A stretch of 64,000 bases of DNA from assembly GCF_900100045.1 (NCBI RefSeq), contig NZ_FNEA01000002.1, positions 186,001 through 250,000 of the forward strand. Direction: 5' to 3'. The position numbers and the translations under genes were made by a program. Positions 9,132 to 18,626 of this stretch are shown in pieces. Each line of letters starts with the position of its first letter. Positions within the stretch are counted from its first letter, which is position 1. The stretch comes from Paracoccus denitrificans. GTDB taxonomy: Bacteria > Pseudomonadota > Alphaproteobacteria > Rhodobacterales > Rhodobacteraceae. The notes beneath the pieces are model-generated. The model saw only the letters and a list, made by a program, of their open reading frames with translations. It did no database searches and was not told the origin of the DNA.

Positions 9132-9488
9132 ATGCCCGCACAGCAACCCAGCCTGGACGCCATTTTCTCCGCCCTCGCCGATCCGACGCGGCGAGCGATC
9201 CTTGGCATGCTGCTCGAGGACGACATGGCGGTGACGGATGTGGCAGCACCGTTCGAGATGAGCCTGGCGGCGATCTCCAAGCACCTCGCCGTGCTGGCGG
9301 CCGCCGGGCTGATCCGGCAAGAGCGGCGCGGCCGCATCATCTGGTGCAAGCTGGAGCCGGACGGGCTGCGCAACGCTTCGGTCTGGATGCAGGGCTTCGG
9401 CCAGTTCGAGCCGGTGGATCTGGACGATTTCGAACGCTTCCTGCGCGAAGCCCTGCCGCTGGCGGATGGCGACGACGCCCAGCCGTGA
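9132..9488 (+). CDS. ArsR-family winged-helix transcriptional regulator
   Basis: The 118-residue protein has the ArsR core: IFSALADPTRRAILGML near the start, the recognition helix MSLAAISKHLAVLAAAGLI (about residues 42-60), and a wing RRGRIIWCKL. The metal-binding ELCVC-type motif of ArsR/SmtB sensors is absent, so this belongs to the non-metal branch (SdpR-like). The ligand is unknown. It is divergent from the F0 operon and convergent with the nucleotidase gene, sharing a bidirectional terminator with the latter. No target can be assigned from the sequence. Confidence 0.85.
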   Translation: MPAQQPSLDAIFSALADPTRRAILGMLLEDDMAVTDVAAPFEMSLAAISKHLAVLAAAGLIRQERRGRIIWCKLEPDGLRNASVWMQGFGQFEPVDLDDFERFLREALPLADGDDAQP

Positions 9489-9520
9489 ATTCGCGCAACG
9501 CGGCGCCGAAACGCGAAAAG

Positions 9521-9540
9521 GGCCGGGCATGTGCCCGGCC
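9521..9540. terminator. Bidirectional terminator between the ArsR-type and 5'-nucleotidase genes
   Basis: GGCCGGGCA (9521-9529) pairs with TGCCCGGCC (9532-9540). On the minus strand it is followed by CTTTTCG. It stands between two convergent genes whose stops are at 9488 and 9554. Confidence 0.75.
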
Positions 9541-9553
9541 CCTTGCGTTCCTG

Positions 9554-11155
9554 TCATTTCACGGTGATGCGGCCATCCAGCTTCGGCGTGAAATCCGGCC
9601 CCTGCCTGGCCAGATGTTCGGCCAGCACATCCGCCAGGTCCGGGCCGAAATCATAGGCGTTCATCGCATGCTCGGCAAAGACCTTGTAGCCGTCCCCGCC
9701 GGCGCGCATGTAGTTCTGCGACACCACGCCATAGACCGCCTCGCGGTCGATCGGCACCCATTCCGAACCGTCGCGCACCTGCACGTCGCTGATCCGGCTG
9801 CCGGCGGGCGCCGAGGGGTCCAGCGTGTATTTCAGCCCGGCGACCTGGGCAAAGCGCCCGGCGCCCTCCTCGATCTGGCTTGCACCGTTTTCCAGCGCCT
9901 CGACCACATCCGCGCCCTTCAGCTGGAACGTCGACAGCGTGTTCTGGAAGGGCAGCACCGACAGCACGTCGCCCATCGTCACCACTCCCGCCGGGATCGA
10001 GGCGCGCAAGCCCCCGCCGTTCTGGATCGCGATGGTGATGCCCTGGTCCTTGACGCGCGCCAGCATGGCGTCGGCCACCAGGCTGCCCATCTCGCATTCC
10101 TGTGCCCGGCACGTTTCCCGGCTGCCGTCGATGGGCGCCGCGATCTCGGCCACGCGCTTCTGCTTGAGCTGCTCGATGGGCGCGGCCATCTCCTTGACCC
10201 GCGCGGCCAGCTTCTCGTCCGGCACGACCGAGCCGTCCAGCAGGATCGGCTGCCCCTCGGCCTTGACCAGCTTGCCCTCGTCGTCCCAGGTCAGCACCAG
10301 ATGGCCCAGGTATTTGCCATAGGCATAGGCGGTCGCCACCGGCACTTCGGCGCCATCCGCGCCCTTGACCATGGTCGGATAGGGTCCGGCAGCGCCCTCG
10401 ACCTGGCCCAGCAGCGTGTGGCTGTGGCCGCCGATGACCGCGTCGATCCCGGCGACCTCGGCCGCGAATTCCTGGTCGCGCTTGAAACCGGAATGGGTCA
10501 GGGCGATGATCTTGTCCACGCCCTGGTCGGTCAGTTCCTGGACATCGGCCTTCAGGCTGTCCATGTCGTCCATGAAGATGACCTTGTCGCCGGGCGCGGC
10601 GGTCTCGGGCGTGTCCATCGCCAGGGCCGAGACGATCCCCACCTTCTCGCCGCCGACATCCAGCACCAGCACGTCGCCGACCTTATCCTTCAGTTCGGGC
10701 GATTGCGACAGGTCCAGGTTGCCCGAGACGACAGGAAACGTGACGCCCTCGACCAGGATTTGCAGCCCCTGCGGCCCGTCGTCGAACTCGTGGTTGCCCA
10801 CCGCCATGGCGTCGAAGCCGATGGCGTTCATGAACTCGACCGTGTCCTTGCCCTTGTAGGTCGTATAGAACAGGCTGCCCTGGTATTGGTCGCCCGCATC
10901 CAGCACGATGACGTTCTGGCCGTCGGCCTTCAGCCCGTCGCGCAACTCGCGGATCTTCGTCGCCAGACGCGCCACGCCGCCGAAGCATTCGCCCTTCGCC
11001 TCGGTCTCGGCGTCGCAGGTGCTGTCAAAGGCGTTGATCGGCTCGATCCGGCTGTGGAAATCGTTGATATGCAGCACATGCAGCGTGTAGTCCGCCTGCG
11101 CCGCGCCCGAAGACAGCGCGACGATTGCCGCCGAAACCATGAGCCAGCGTTTCAT
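9554..11155 (-). CDS. Periplasmic 5'-nucleotidase / UDP-sugar hydrolase family phosphoesterase
   Basis: The 533-residue protein has a Sec signal peptide (residues 1-21, cleavage after GAAQA). The metallophosphoesterase domain carries metal ligands in HINDFHSR, LDAGDQYQG, GNHEFDDG and GGHSH, and the C-terminal nucleotide-binding domain shows NGGGLRASIPAG and the YMRAGGDGY block. This is the UshA/NadN architecture. It should strip phosphate from extracellular nucleotides in the periplasm for purine and phosphate salvage. The ATG at 11155 has GAGGGGG in front and gives a proper signal peptide. Confidence 0.92.
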   Translation of the reverse strand: MKRWLMVSAAIVALSSGAAQADYTLHVLHINDFHSRIEPINAFDSTCDAETEAKGECFGGVARLATKIRELRDGLKADGQNVIVLDAGDQYQGSLFYTTYKGKDTVEFMNAIGFDAMAVGNHEFDDGPQGLQILVEGVTFPVVSGNLDLSQSPELKDKVGDVLVLDVGGEKVGIVSALAMDTPETAAPGDKVIFMDDMDSLKADVQELTDQGVDKIIALTHSGFKRDQEFAAEVAGIDAVIGGHSHTLLGQVEGAAGPYPTMVKGADGAEVPVATAYAYGKYLGHLVLTWDDEGKLVKAEGQPILLDGSVVPDEKLAARVKEMAAPIEQLKQKRVAEIAAPIDGSRETCRAQECEMGSLVADAMLARVKDQGITIAIQNGGGLRASIPAGVVTMGDVLSVLPFQNTLSTFQLKGADVVEALENGASQIEEGAGRFAQVAGLKYTLDPSAPAGSRISDVQVRDGSEWVPIDREAVYGVVSQNYMRAGGDGYKVFAEHAMNAYDFGPDLADVLAEHLARQGPDFTPKLDGRITVK

Positions 11156-11288
11156 CTCGATCCCCCTCACCCTCGAATGTCTGGATGAGGCGCAGATTGC
11201 GGGATGCCGGCCGCGGCGTCAATTGACGAAGCCGTAGGATGGCGCGATGCCGCTTGACGGACCGCATCCCGCAACGCATGAACCCGCC

Positions 11289-11621
11289 ATGCTGGTTTAC
11301 AAGATCTTCCGCGCCGCCGAGTTCCAGGCGTTCCAACGGCAAGGCCGCAGCGCCGGGGCGCCGGTGGACCTGGCGGACGGCTATGTCCACCTCTCGACAG
11401 CCGCGCAGCTGCCCGGCACGCTCGCGCGCCATTTCGCGGCCGAGGACGGGCTGCACCTGTTGGCGCTGGACGGCGACGCCCTGCCCGAGCTGCGCTGGGA
11501 ACCCTCGCGCGGCGGCGATCTCTTTCCGCATCTCTACCGCGAATTGCGCATGGACGACGTGCTCTGGAGCCGCGCCCTGCCCCTCGGCCCCGGCGGCCAC
11601 GACATCGGAGACATCGCATGA
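11289..11621 (+). CDS. DUF952 family protein
   Basis: This small protein of 110 residues starts MLVYKIF and carries the DUF952 pattern: [17 protein letters not shown] (about residues 25-41), a central [19 protein letters not shown] block, and [15 protein letters not shown] near the end. The biochemical role is not known to me. Homologues are often found directly before pyrD in Rhodobacteraceae, as here, where its stop overlaps the pyrD start by four bases. An in-frame ATG at 11247 would add 14 residues that do not match the family start. Confidence 0.8.
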   Translation: MLVYKIFRAAEFQAFQRQGRSAGAPVDLADGYVHLSTAAQLPGTLARHFAAEDGLHLLALDGDALPELRWEPSRGGDLFPHLYRELRMDDVLWSRALPLGPGGHDIGDIA

Positions 11622-12676
11622 CCCCCATCGAGCGGCTGGGCCTTGCCGCATTGCATCGCCTCGACCCCGAGCGCGCGCATGATCTCTCGATCCTCGCCCT
11701 GCGGCATGGCCTCGTGCCCCTGCCCGGCCGGCCCGTCACCTCCGACCGGCTGCGCATCCGCATCTCGGGGCTCGACCTGCCGAACCCTGTCGGCCTTGCC
11801 GCCGGCTACGACAAGAACGCCCGCGCCCTGCCCGCATTGATGCGCGCCGGCTTCGGCTTCGTCGAGATCGGCGCCGCCACCCCGCGCCCGCAGCCGGGCA
11901 ACCCAAGGCCGCGCCTGTTCCGCCTGACCCCGGACCGCGCCATCATCAACCGCTTCGGCTTCAACAACGAGGGCGCGCAGGCCATCGCCGACCGCCTCGC
12001 GCAGCGTCCCGCCGGCATCCCGGTCGGGCTGAACATCGGCGCGAACAAGGACAGCGCCGACCGCAGCGCCGATTTCGCGCAGGTCGTGCGCATCGCCGGC
12101 GCCCATGCCGATTTCCTGACCGTCAACGTCTCCTCGCCGAATACCGAGAAGCTGCGCGACCTTCAGGGACCCGAGGCATTGTCGGCCCTTCTGCAAGGCG
12201 TGCTGGCCGCGCGCGACGCGCTGCCGAACCGCCCGCCCGTGTTCATCAAGATCGCCCCCGACCTCGACGACACCGCACTCGCCGACATCGCCGCCGTGGC
12301 GCTGGCCGCCCCGGTCGATGCGATCATCGCCACCAACACCACGCTGTCCCGCGACGGCCTCGCCTCGCCGCACGCCAACGAGGCCGGCGGCCTTTCCGGC
12401 GCGCCGCTTTTCGACCGCGCCACCCGCATCCTCGCCCGGCTCTACCGCGAGACCGGGGGGCGTGTGCCGCTGATCGGCGTCGGCGGCATCGGCTCGGCCG
12501 AGCAGGCCTGGCAAAAGCTGCGCGCCGGCGCCTCGGCCGTCCAGATCTACTCCGCGCTGGTCTACCAGGGCTTCTCGCTCGCCGCGCAGATCGCCCGCGA
12601 CCTCGACGAACGGCTCGCGCGCGAAAACGTCACGCTGGCGGAGCTGACCGGCAGCGGCAACGCGGACTGGCTCTAG
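11618..12676 (+). CDS. pyrD: Dihydroorotate dehydrogenase (quinone), class 2
   Basis: The 352-residue enzyme oxidises dihydroorotate to orotate with ubiquinone as acceptor, the fourth step of pyrimidine synthesis, at the inner membrane. The N-terminal amphipathic region [17 protein letters not shown] marks class 2. FMN-binding blocks include [32 protein letters not shown] and [12 protein letters not shown]. The NVSSPNT motif contains the catalytic Ser. It is coupled to the DUF952 gene, and its 3' end overlaps the convergent cysE by four bases. Confidence 0.96.
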   Translation: MTPIERLGLAALHRLDPERAHDLSILALRHGLVPLPGRPVTSDRLRIRISGLDLPNPVGLAAGYDKNARALPALMRAGFGFVEIGAATPRPQPGNPRPRLFRLTPDRAIINRFGFNNEGAQAIADRLAQRPAGIPVGLNIGANKDSADRSADFAQVVRIAGAHADFLTVNVSSPNTEKLRDLQGPEALSALLQGVLAARDALPNRPPVFIKIAPDLDDTALADIAAVALAAPVDAIIATNTTLSRDGLASPHANEAGGLSGAPLFDRATRILARLYRETGGRVPLIGVGGIGSAEQAWQKLRAGASAVQIYSALVYQGFSLAAQIARDLDERLARENVTLAELTGSGNADWL

Positions 12677-13512
12677 AACAGGTCCTCGTGACCCAGAAGC
12701 TGGTTCATGGTGTTCGAGGGATCCGAGCAGCCGGCATCGCCCACGATCCGCGCCGGCACCCCGGCCACGGTCTTGCAGGGCGGCACCTCGGCCAGCACGA
12801 CCGAGCCGGCGGCGATGCGCGAATGGTGCCCCACGCGGATATTGCCCAGCACCTTGGCGCCGGCGCCGATCATCACGCCGTTGCCGATCTTGGGATGGCG
12901 GTCGCCATCCTCCTTGCCGGTGCCGCCCAGCGTCACCGAATGCAGCATCGACACGTCGTTGCCCACCACCGCCGTCTCGCCGATGACGATGGAATGGGCA
13001 TGGTCGATCATCACGCCCGTGCCGATCTTCGCCGCCGGATGGATGTCCACGCCGAACACTTCCGAGCAGCGCATCTGCACGAAATAGGCCATGTCGCGGC
13101 GGCCCTGCTGCCACAGCCAATGCCCGATGCGATAGGCTTGCAGCGCCTGGTAGCCCTTGAAGAACAGGATCGGCTGCATCAGCCGATGCGTCGCCGGATC
13201 GCGCTCATAGACCGCCAGCAGGTCGGCCTGCGCCGCCGCCGACAGTTCCGGCGCGCGGGCAAAGGCGTCGTCGGCGATCTCGCGCAGGATCTGCTCGCTC
13301 ATCTCGCGCGAGGCCAGCTTCAGCGAAAAGCGATAGGCCAAGGCCGCCTCGAAGGTGGCATGATGCAGCAGCCCGGCATGGATCAGCGCGCCCAGCAGCG
13401 GCTCGTCGCGCACGGCGACCCGCGCCTCGCGCTGGATGCGCCCCCAGACCGAATCGCGCGGGGCGTCCCGAGCGTCGGAAAGCGGCTCGATCATGTCTTT
13501 CTGCAGGTTCAT
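12673..13512 (-). CDS. cysE: Serine O-acetyltransferase
   Basis: This 279-residue enzyme acetylates serine to O-acetylserine, the carbon acceptor for cysteine synthesis. It has the helical SAT N-terminal domain (about residues 15-150) and a left-handed beta-helix of hexapeptide repeats (about 155-250) with [27 protein letters not shown] and the catalytic-His region [11 protein letters not shown]. The C-terminal tail ends in Phe rather than the Ile that docks into CysK in many species, so complex formation with CysK may differ. cysE is a common neighbour of the GTA cluster in Rhodobacterales; here it lies 64 bases past the DUF2793 gene on the same strand. Confidence 0.95.
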   Translation of the reverse strand: MNLQKDMIEPLSDARDAPRDSVWGRIQREARVAVRDEPLLGALIHAGLLHHATFEAALAYRFSLKLASREMSEQILREIADDAFARAPELSAAAQADLLAVYERDPATHRLMQPILFFKGYQALQAYRIGHWLWQQGRRDMAYFVQMRCSEVFGVDIHPAAKIGTGVMIDHAHSIVIGETAVVGNDVSMLHSVTLGGTGKEDGDRHPKIGNGVMIGAGAKVLGNIRVGHHSRIAAGSVVLAEVPPCKTVAGVPARIVGDAGCSDPSNTMNQLLGHEDLF

Positions 13513-13576
13513 TCAGGCGCGCCCGTCAGTTTCATCCACCGAGTCTAGCGGAAACCGGCGGGCGCGAAAAGTCCGC

Positions 13577-14299
13577 TCAATCCGGCAGCCGCAATTCCCA
13601 CCAATGCAGCACCACCCGCACCTTGCCGCCGGCGAACTGCCCGCCCACTGCCGTCAGCCGCAGCGGCGTCGGCTCCCAGAACGCCATGGGCGGCGACAGC
13701 ACGCCCCGCGCCCAGGATCCCTGGGCCTTGCCCAGCCCCTGCCCAAAGCGCGCAAGGCTGCCGGCATCGCCCACCGTGCCCAGCGACCACGACGCGGCGC
13801 TGCCGGTGATCGCCTCCTGCACCCGCGCCGCAGCCCCGATGACCAGCGCGCCGGGCGGAATGGCCATCGCCGTCTCGAACCAGGCGCCCGCGCCCAGCGT
13901 CACATCCTCCAAGAGCTGCCGCGCCAGCAACCCCGATCCGTGCTGGCCCAATGTCACCGCACCCGGCACCCATCCCGCGCCGCCATGGATCGCCACCACC
14001 CCCTGGTCGGCAACGACGGCACGCCGGCCGAAACCCGGCTGGACAAAGATCCAGCCGCCATTCGCCCCGATGGCGATCTTGCCGCCCTGCCCCTCCCAGG
14101 CGTTGACCGCGCCCTGCGGCACGCCCCAGCACAGCCCGTCCACCACCGTCTCGGGCGGGGTGATGCGGGTCAGGCTTTGCAGGACCAGATCGACCTGCCC
14201 GTCCAGGCGCATCAGCGCCTCGTTCACCGTGACATGCTTCTGCGCCTGCGCCGGCATCAGCAGCGGCAGGGCGCAATTCGCGGTCGTGTTCTCAGGCAT
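13577..14299 (-). CDS. DUF2793 family protein, end of the GTA cluster
   Basis: The 240-residue protein starts with PENTTANCALPLLMPAQAQKHVTVNEAL, a typical DUF2793 opening. It continues with the GLCWGVPQGAVNAWEGQGG block and a beta-rich C-terminal half. DUF2793 proteins occur at the ends of tail modules in prophages and after g15 in GTA clusters, so a tail-tip or fibre-like role is plausible but unproven. Its start overlaps the g15 stop by eight bases, which suggests it belongs to the GTA operon. Confidence 0.75.
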   Translation of the reverse strand: MPENTTANCALPLLMPAQAQKHVTVNEALMRLDGQVDLVLQSLTRITPPETVVDGLCWGVPQGAVNAWEGQGGKIAIGANGGWIFVQPGFGRRAVVADQGVVAIHGGAGWVPGAVTLGQHGSGLLARQLLEDVTLGAGAWFETAMAIPPGALVIGAAARVQEAITGSAASWSLGTVGDAGSLARFGQGLGKAQGSWARGVLSPPMAFWEPTPLRLTAVGGQFAGGKVRVVLHWWELRLPD

Positions 14300-17200
14300 C
14301 GATCATCCTCCTTGCAAACGGTCCCGGCCCGAACGTGTCGGAAAGCTGGGCGACCTCGACGGCAAACCCTCCGCCGGCGATGGCCTGGGACCACACACCC
14401 TCGGGCACCGCCCAGCGCGGCTCCGCGACCACGGCCTCGGCCAGCACCTGCCCGTCCCGGACCAGCCGGGCCGCGTAACGCTCCTGCGCCTCGCCCAGCG
14501 GCACGTCCGGCCCGTCCCAGCCGTCGCCCTGCACCCGCGTGCGCCTGATCCATGTGACGACCCGGCCGCTGACCGCGATATGACAGGGCGACAACGGCCG
14601 CAGCCCGGCACCGCGGAACGCCGCGGCGACATGGCGATGGCTGGCATCGTCCGGGCTGCGCGTGGCCGGCCCGATGCGCCAATGCCGCAACTGGTTGCGG
14701 GCCGAAGGCGCCAGCTCCACCTGCTGCGCCGCCCCGTCCAGCACCACCACCACGCTGCCCGCCGGCCAGACCGCCGGCATGAAGGCATCCGTCCCCGCCT
14801 GCCCGCGCAGCCGCAGCGAGATCTCCCACAGCCCGGCCGAGACCAGCCGCGCCTCGGCGAATTGCAGCAGCTCCCAGCCCTCGGCCGAACCGTCGCCGAT
14901 CGCCAGCAGGTTCGCCCCGGCCATCAGCGCCTCGACCCCGGCCGAGCGCAGGTTGCCGCCCTTGACCCGCAGCCGCAGCGGCGGGCCGCGATCCCAGACC
15001 CCCGGCCGCGCCGCCGCAAGCGGGCCTTCCGTGCGCCCCATGGCCGAGGGCTCGGCCAGCGTCGTGTTCAGCGCGTATCCCCCCGCCTCCTCGGTCGAGG
15101 CCCAGACCGCCGCCGCCCCCGGCCACGGCGTCGCCGTCACCGCCAGATGCGGCGCATGCGCCACCTCGTCGCCGCGCAAAAGCGGCAGGTCCAGGAAAAC
15201 CGGCCAGACCGGGATCGGCGGCACGAAGGGCCGCAACGCCGCCTCGCCCTCGACCACGCGGGCCGGGCGATAGACCCCCGGCTCGACCCGCACCGCATCC
15301 ACGGTGATCGCGCCTGCCCGCTCGGTGCGGTCGATGCGCCAGCGCCTTGCCTCGACACCCGGCTCGACCAGCCGCACCACGTCCCCCGGCCCCAGATGCC
15401 CCAACGAGGGCGGCAGGGCAAAGCGCACCGCATCCCGCGCCACCGCCGCTTCCGACAGCCAGCGTTCCGCCAGCGCCCGGCCCTCGCCGCGGGTCAGCGC
15501 CATCGCCAGCTCGCTGTCCGAAACCGCCAGGAACTCCGCCCCCGGCATCGCCGTCTCGGCCGTGCGCGCCGCGTAGTCGCCGCCCGCCTCGACATGGGTC
15601 AGCCGGATGCGCCCGACCATCTCGGCATCGGCGGCGCGCGAGACCTCGACCGCATCGACCTCCTCGGCCAGCGCCATGTCACCGGGCCCCAGTTCCGCAT
15701 CGACGCGCGCGCCGCGCATGACGAAGCGCAGAACGCCGTCGCGCTCGACCGCGTCGAACCCATGCGCCAGCATCAAGGGTTGCAGGGCCGCCCGCCCCGT
15801 CTCGGCCCCCGACAGCACATAGCCGCGCACCAGCCCGCGCAGTCCCTCGGCGTCAAAGGCGCGCACCCCCGCCTCGCGGCAGATCTCGGCCACCACATCG
15901 GCCAGCGGCACGGCGCCCGCCCGGCCGTTCAGCCAATGCCCGCGCTCCCATGCCGGGCCGTCCGACCACAGGTCGGTGCGCGCCGGGAAGGCCGGATAGG
16001 GCCGCGCGTCCCAGCACCAGACATGCGCGCGGCCCATGTCGATCATCCGCCCCGCCCCGGTCCTGCCGAATGCCGCGCGCGCCGGATTGTTCGCCGGGTC
16101 CGACCAGAACCCGGTCATCGCCCGCACATAGGCCGCCTGGATCCCATCGTCCCGCCGCCCGTCCGAGAAATAGGGCAGCATCGATTCCGAACTCATCGCA
16201 TCCAGGAACTTGTTCGGCTGGTTCGTGCCCTTGTCCAGCGCCGCGCAGCCCATCTCGGTGAACCAGACGGGTTTCGAGCGCGGCACCCAGGCCGTCGGAA
16301 GCGCCTGCCGCACCCCGCCGATGCGGTCGTGATGCGCATTCCGCCACCAGCCCCGGATGTCCTTGTAACGCCAGACCCAATGCTCGTGATGCGCGCCGTC
16401 GCGGATCTCGGTGCGGCGCTGCGCCTGCCGGTCGGCCTCGCTGGCATAATACCAGTCGTAGCCCTCGCCCCCCGCGACATTGGCGCGCAGATAGGCCGGA
16501 TCGTCGATGCGCCCCCAATGGGCGTCCAGATGCTCCTCGCCCTCGCGCCAGTCCGACAGCGGCATGTAGTTGTCGATGCCGATCAGGTCGATGTTCTCAT
16601 CCGCCCACAGCGGGTCCAGATGGAAATGCACATCGCCGTTGCCGGGGTGATGGCCGAAATATTCCGACCAGTCCGCGGCATAGCCGATCCTGACCCCCTC
16701 GCCCAGGATGGCGCGCACATCCGCCGCCAGCCGCCGCAGCTGCGCGACCGCCGGGAAGGAATGGCCGGCCGCCATGATCGTCGTCAGCCCGACCATCTCG
16801 GACCCGATCAGGAAGGCGTCGATCCCGCCCGCTGCGGCGCAAAGATGCGCGTAATGCAGGATGAACCGGCGATAGGACCACTCGTCCGGCCCGTCATAGC
16901 GGATCGTCAGGCCATCGCGCGAGAAATCCGCCGCCTCGGCGGTGCCGAAGAACCGCGCCACCTCGGCCTCGGCCGCAGCGGTGCCCGACGGGCTGCCCGC
17001 CTGCCCCGGGGCGATGCTGGTGGTGATCCGTCCGCGCCAGGGCATGACCGGCTGGTCCGCCGCCCCGCTCCAGGGATCGGGCCGGCCGTTGCCCGCCAGT
17101 TGCTCCATCAGGATGAAGGGATAGAACACCGCCTTGCGCCCGCTCCCGGCGATGGCCCGCAGCGCCTCGATCACCGAGCCGTCCGCCGGCGTGCCGCCAT

Positions 17201-18182
17201 AGATCGGCCGCCCGTCCACCCGCGCCACCTCGGCCGCGCCGTTGCGCCCGATGCCGCCCGCGCGCCAGGCCATCCCCTGCCCGTCGCGCGACAGGTCCTC
17301 GACCTTGGGCCGCACCGCGCATTCGCCGACCCGCAGGTCGTCGCCGAACCAGGACACCACCAGCGAGACCGAGCCGACATTCGGCAATTCCCGCCCCAGG
17401 ATCCGCATCGAGGCCAGGAAATCGGTCGGCGCCAGCGCCGTGTTGCGATTGGCCACCTGCATCTCGCCCAGGCCCAGGTCATAGCTGACCGCCGTGGTCG
17501 CCAGCGAATACTCTCCGGTGCCGGGGATCATCGCCACCGCCTGCACCTCGCGCGACAGCCCCCGGCCGTCCCTGGCCGCCCGCGTCACCTCGAAGGACAG
17601 CTGCGGCACCCGGTTGCCCCATCTCTCCAGCGCCAGGTCCTCGAACACGACATAGGCGATGCCGCGATAGGCGGGGGCCGCATCGCCCTCCTGCGCGGCG
17701 ATGGCCGGGTCGGGCAGCTGCGCCTCGTCGCCCGGATAGACCCGCATGTCCAGATCGTCGGCCGAGATCTCCTCGCCATCCGCCCAGATCCGGCCCACGC
17801 CCAGGATCGGCCCCTCGCACAGCGCCAGCGCAAAGCTCAGCCGATAGCCGATCTCGGTCACGCGCGGCCCCGAGCCCTTGCCGCCGCCATGGCTGCGCCG
17901 AGTCTCGACCAGCGGGCCGGCCCAGATCGCATGGCCCGGCACCCGCATCTGCCCCCAAAGCCGCGGGATCGGCGTGCCCTCGCCTGCGGTCTGGATGCGC
18001 ATCCGGTCCACGCGCCCGGTCTCGACCGCCTTCGAGCCGCCGCCCAGCAGGCGCTGGTCGATGACGCGCCCCAGCGTCGCGCCCACGGCCCGGCCGATGA
18101 CGGCGCCCGAAAGCCCCAGAACCGTGCCGCCAAAGCCCGCACCCAGCGATGCGCCCACCGCCGCCAGCAGAATCGTCGCCAT
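14292..18182 (-). CDS. Gene transfer agent tail-tip 'megatron' protein g15 (TIM-barrel-like domain)
   Basis: At 1296 residues this is the largest gene here. The N-terminus is hydrophobic and Gly/Ala-rich (TILLAAVGASLGAGFGGTVLG). The middle third holds the GTA glycoside-hydrolase-like TIM barrel, with DLIGIDNYMPLSDWREG, YDWYYASEADRQAQ and KPVWFTEMGCAALDKG. The last part is a phage tail module with fibronectin-like beta domains. In the Rhodobacter capsulatus GTA this protein closes the tail tube, and a wall-degrading or receptor role is proposed. The 18-base gap after g14 holds a ribosome site. Confidence 0.92.
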   Translation of the reverse strand: MATILLAAVGASLGAGFGGTVLGLSGAVIGRAVGATLGRVIDQRLLGGGSKAVETGRVDRMRIQTAGEGTPIPRLWGQMRVPGHAIWAGPLVETRRSHGGGKGSGPRVTEIGYRLSFALALCEGPILGVGRIWADGEEISADDLDMRVYPGDEAQLPDPAIAAQEGDAAPAYRGIAYVVFEDLALERWGNRVPQLSFEVTRAARDGRGLSREVQAVAMIPGTGEYSLATTAVSYDLGLGEMQVANRNTALAPTDFLASMRILGRELPNVGSVSLVVSWFGDDLRVGECAVRPKVEDLSRDGQGMAWRAGGIGRNGAAEVARVDGRPIYGGTPADGSVIEALRAIAGSGRKAVFYPFILMEQLAGNGRPDPWSGAADQPVMPWRGRITTSIAPGQAGSPSGTAAAEAEVARFFGTAEAADFSRDGLTIRYDGPDEWSYRRFILHYAHLCAAAGGIDAFLIGSEMVGLTTIMAAGHSFPAVAQLRRLAADVRAILGEGVRIGYAADWSEYFGHHPGNGDVHFHLDPLWADENIDLIGIDNYMPLSDWREGEEHLDAHWGRIDDPAYLRANVAGGEGYDWYYASEADRQAQRRTEIRDGAHHEHWVWRYKDIRGWWRNAHHDRIGGVRQALPTAWVPRSKPVWFTEMGCAALDKGTNQPNKFLDAMSSESMLPYFSDGRRDDGIQAAYVRAMTGFWSDPANNPARAAFGRTGAGRMIDMGRAHVWCWDARPYPAFPARTDLWSDGPAWERGHWLNGRAGAVPLADVVAEICREAGVRAFDAEGLRGLVRGYVLSGAETGRAALQPLMLAHGFDAVERDGVLRFVMRGARVDAELGPGDMALAEEVDAVEVSRAADAEMVGRIRLTHVEAGGDYAARTAETAMPGAEFLAVSDSELAMALTRGEGRALAERWLSEAAVARDAVRFALPPSLGHLGPGDVVRLVEPGVEARRWRIDRTERAGAITVDAVRVEPGVYRPARVVEGEAALRPFVPPIPVWPVFLDLPLLRGDEVAHAPHLAVTATPWPGAAAVWASTEEAGGYALNTTLAEPSAMGRTEGPLAAARPGVWDRGPPLRLRVKGGNLRSAGVEALMAGANLLAIGDGSAEGWELLQFAEARLVSAGLWEISLRLRGQAGTDAFMPAVWPAGSVVVVLDGAAQQVELAPSARNQLRHWRIGPATRSPDDASHRHVAAAFRGAGLRPLSPCHIAVSGRVVTWIRRTRVQGDGWDGPDVPLGEAQERYAARLVRDGQVLAEAVVAEPRWAVPEGVWSQAIAGGGFAVEVAQLSDTFGPGPFARRMIDA

Positions 18183-18200
18183 TGCGCCCTCACCTTTCCC

Positions 18201-18626
18201 TCAAGCCGCCGGAAACCGGAACCGCCCCGCGATCCGCGCCCGCCAGGGCGTCGACAGCGGGCTTTCGACCACGCCATGCCGGTCATAGGCATGGACAAAG
18301 CTCGCCCGCTCGCCGGTTTCCGCCAATATTCCCATATGCTTGGCGATCGCGCCGGCCCGCATGCGAAAGACCAGCACATCGCCCGGCCGCTCGTCCGGCG
18401 CGGGCAGCAGCTGCCGCTCCGCACCGCCCAGCAGCAGCTCGGCCCCGCCGACCTCGCCCCAGTCCGGCGTATAGGCCGGCATCCCCTCGGGCTCGGCGCC
18501 GCAAAGCTCGCGCCAGATGCCGCGCACCAGCCCCAGGCAATCCGTCCCCGCCCCCCGGACCGAGCCCTGATGCACATAGGGCGTGCCGATCCAGGCCCGC
18601 GCCGCCTGAACGACGACCGCGCTCAT
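18201..18626 (-). CDS. Gene transfer agent cell-wall peptidase g14 (NlpC/P60 family)
   Basis: This 141-residue NlpC/P60-fold protein has the catalytic Cys30 in TDCLGLVRG and His97 in AKHMGI, with the RPGDVLVF strand before it (residues 80-87). It is the tail-associated peptidase that should open the recipient peptidoglycan during DNA delivery, as in RcGTA. Its ATG overlaps the g13 stop by four bases. The frame is open upstream, but the ATG at 18626 (MSAVVVQAARAWIGTPY) matches the family start. Confidence 0.9.
   Translation of the reverse strand: MSAVVVQAARAWIGTPYVHQGSVRGAGTDCLGLVRGIWRELCGAEPEGMPAYTPDWGEVGGAELLLGGAERQLLPAPDERPGDVLVFRMRAGAIAKHMGILAETGERASFVHAYDRHGVVESPLSTPWRARIAGRFRFPAA

Noticed and set aside
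8975..11188. 737-codon open frame on the plus strand across the 5'-nucleotidase gene
   Set aside because: Antisense of a complete secreted nucleotidase and also overlaps the ArsR-type gene; its composition is atypical.
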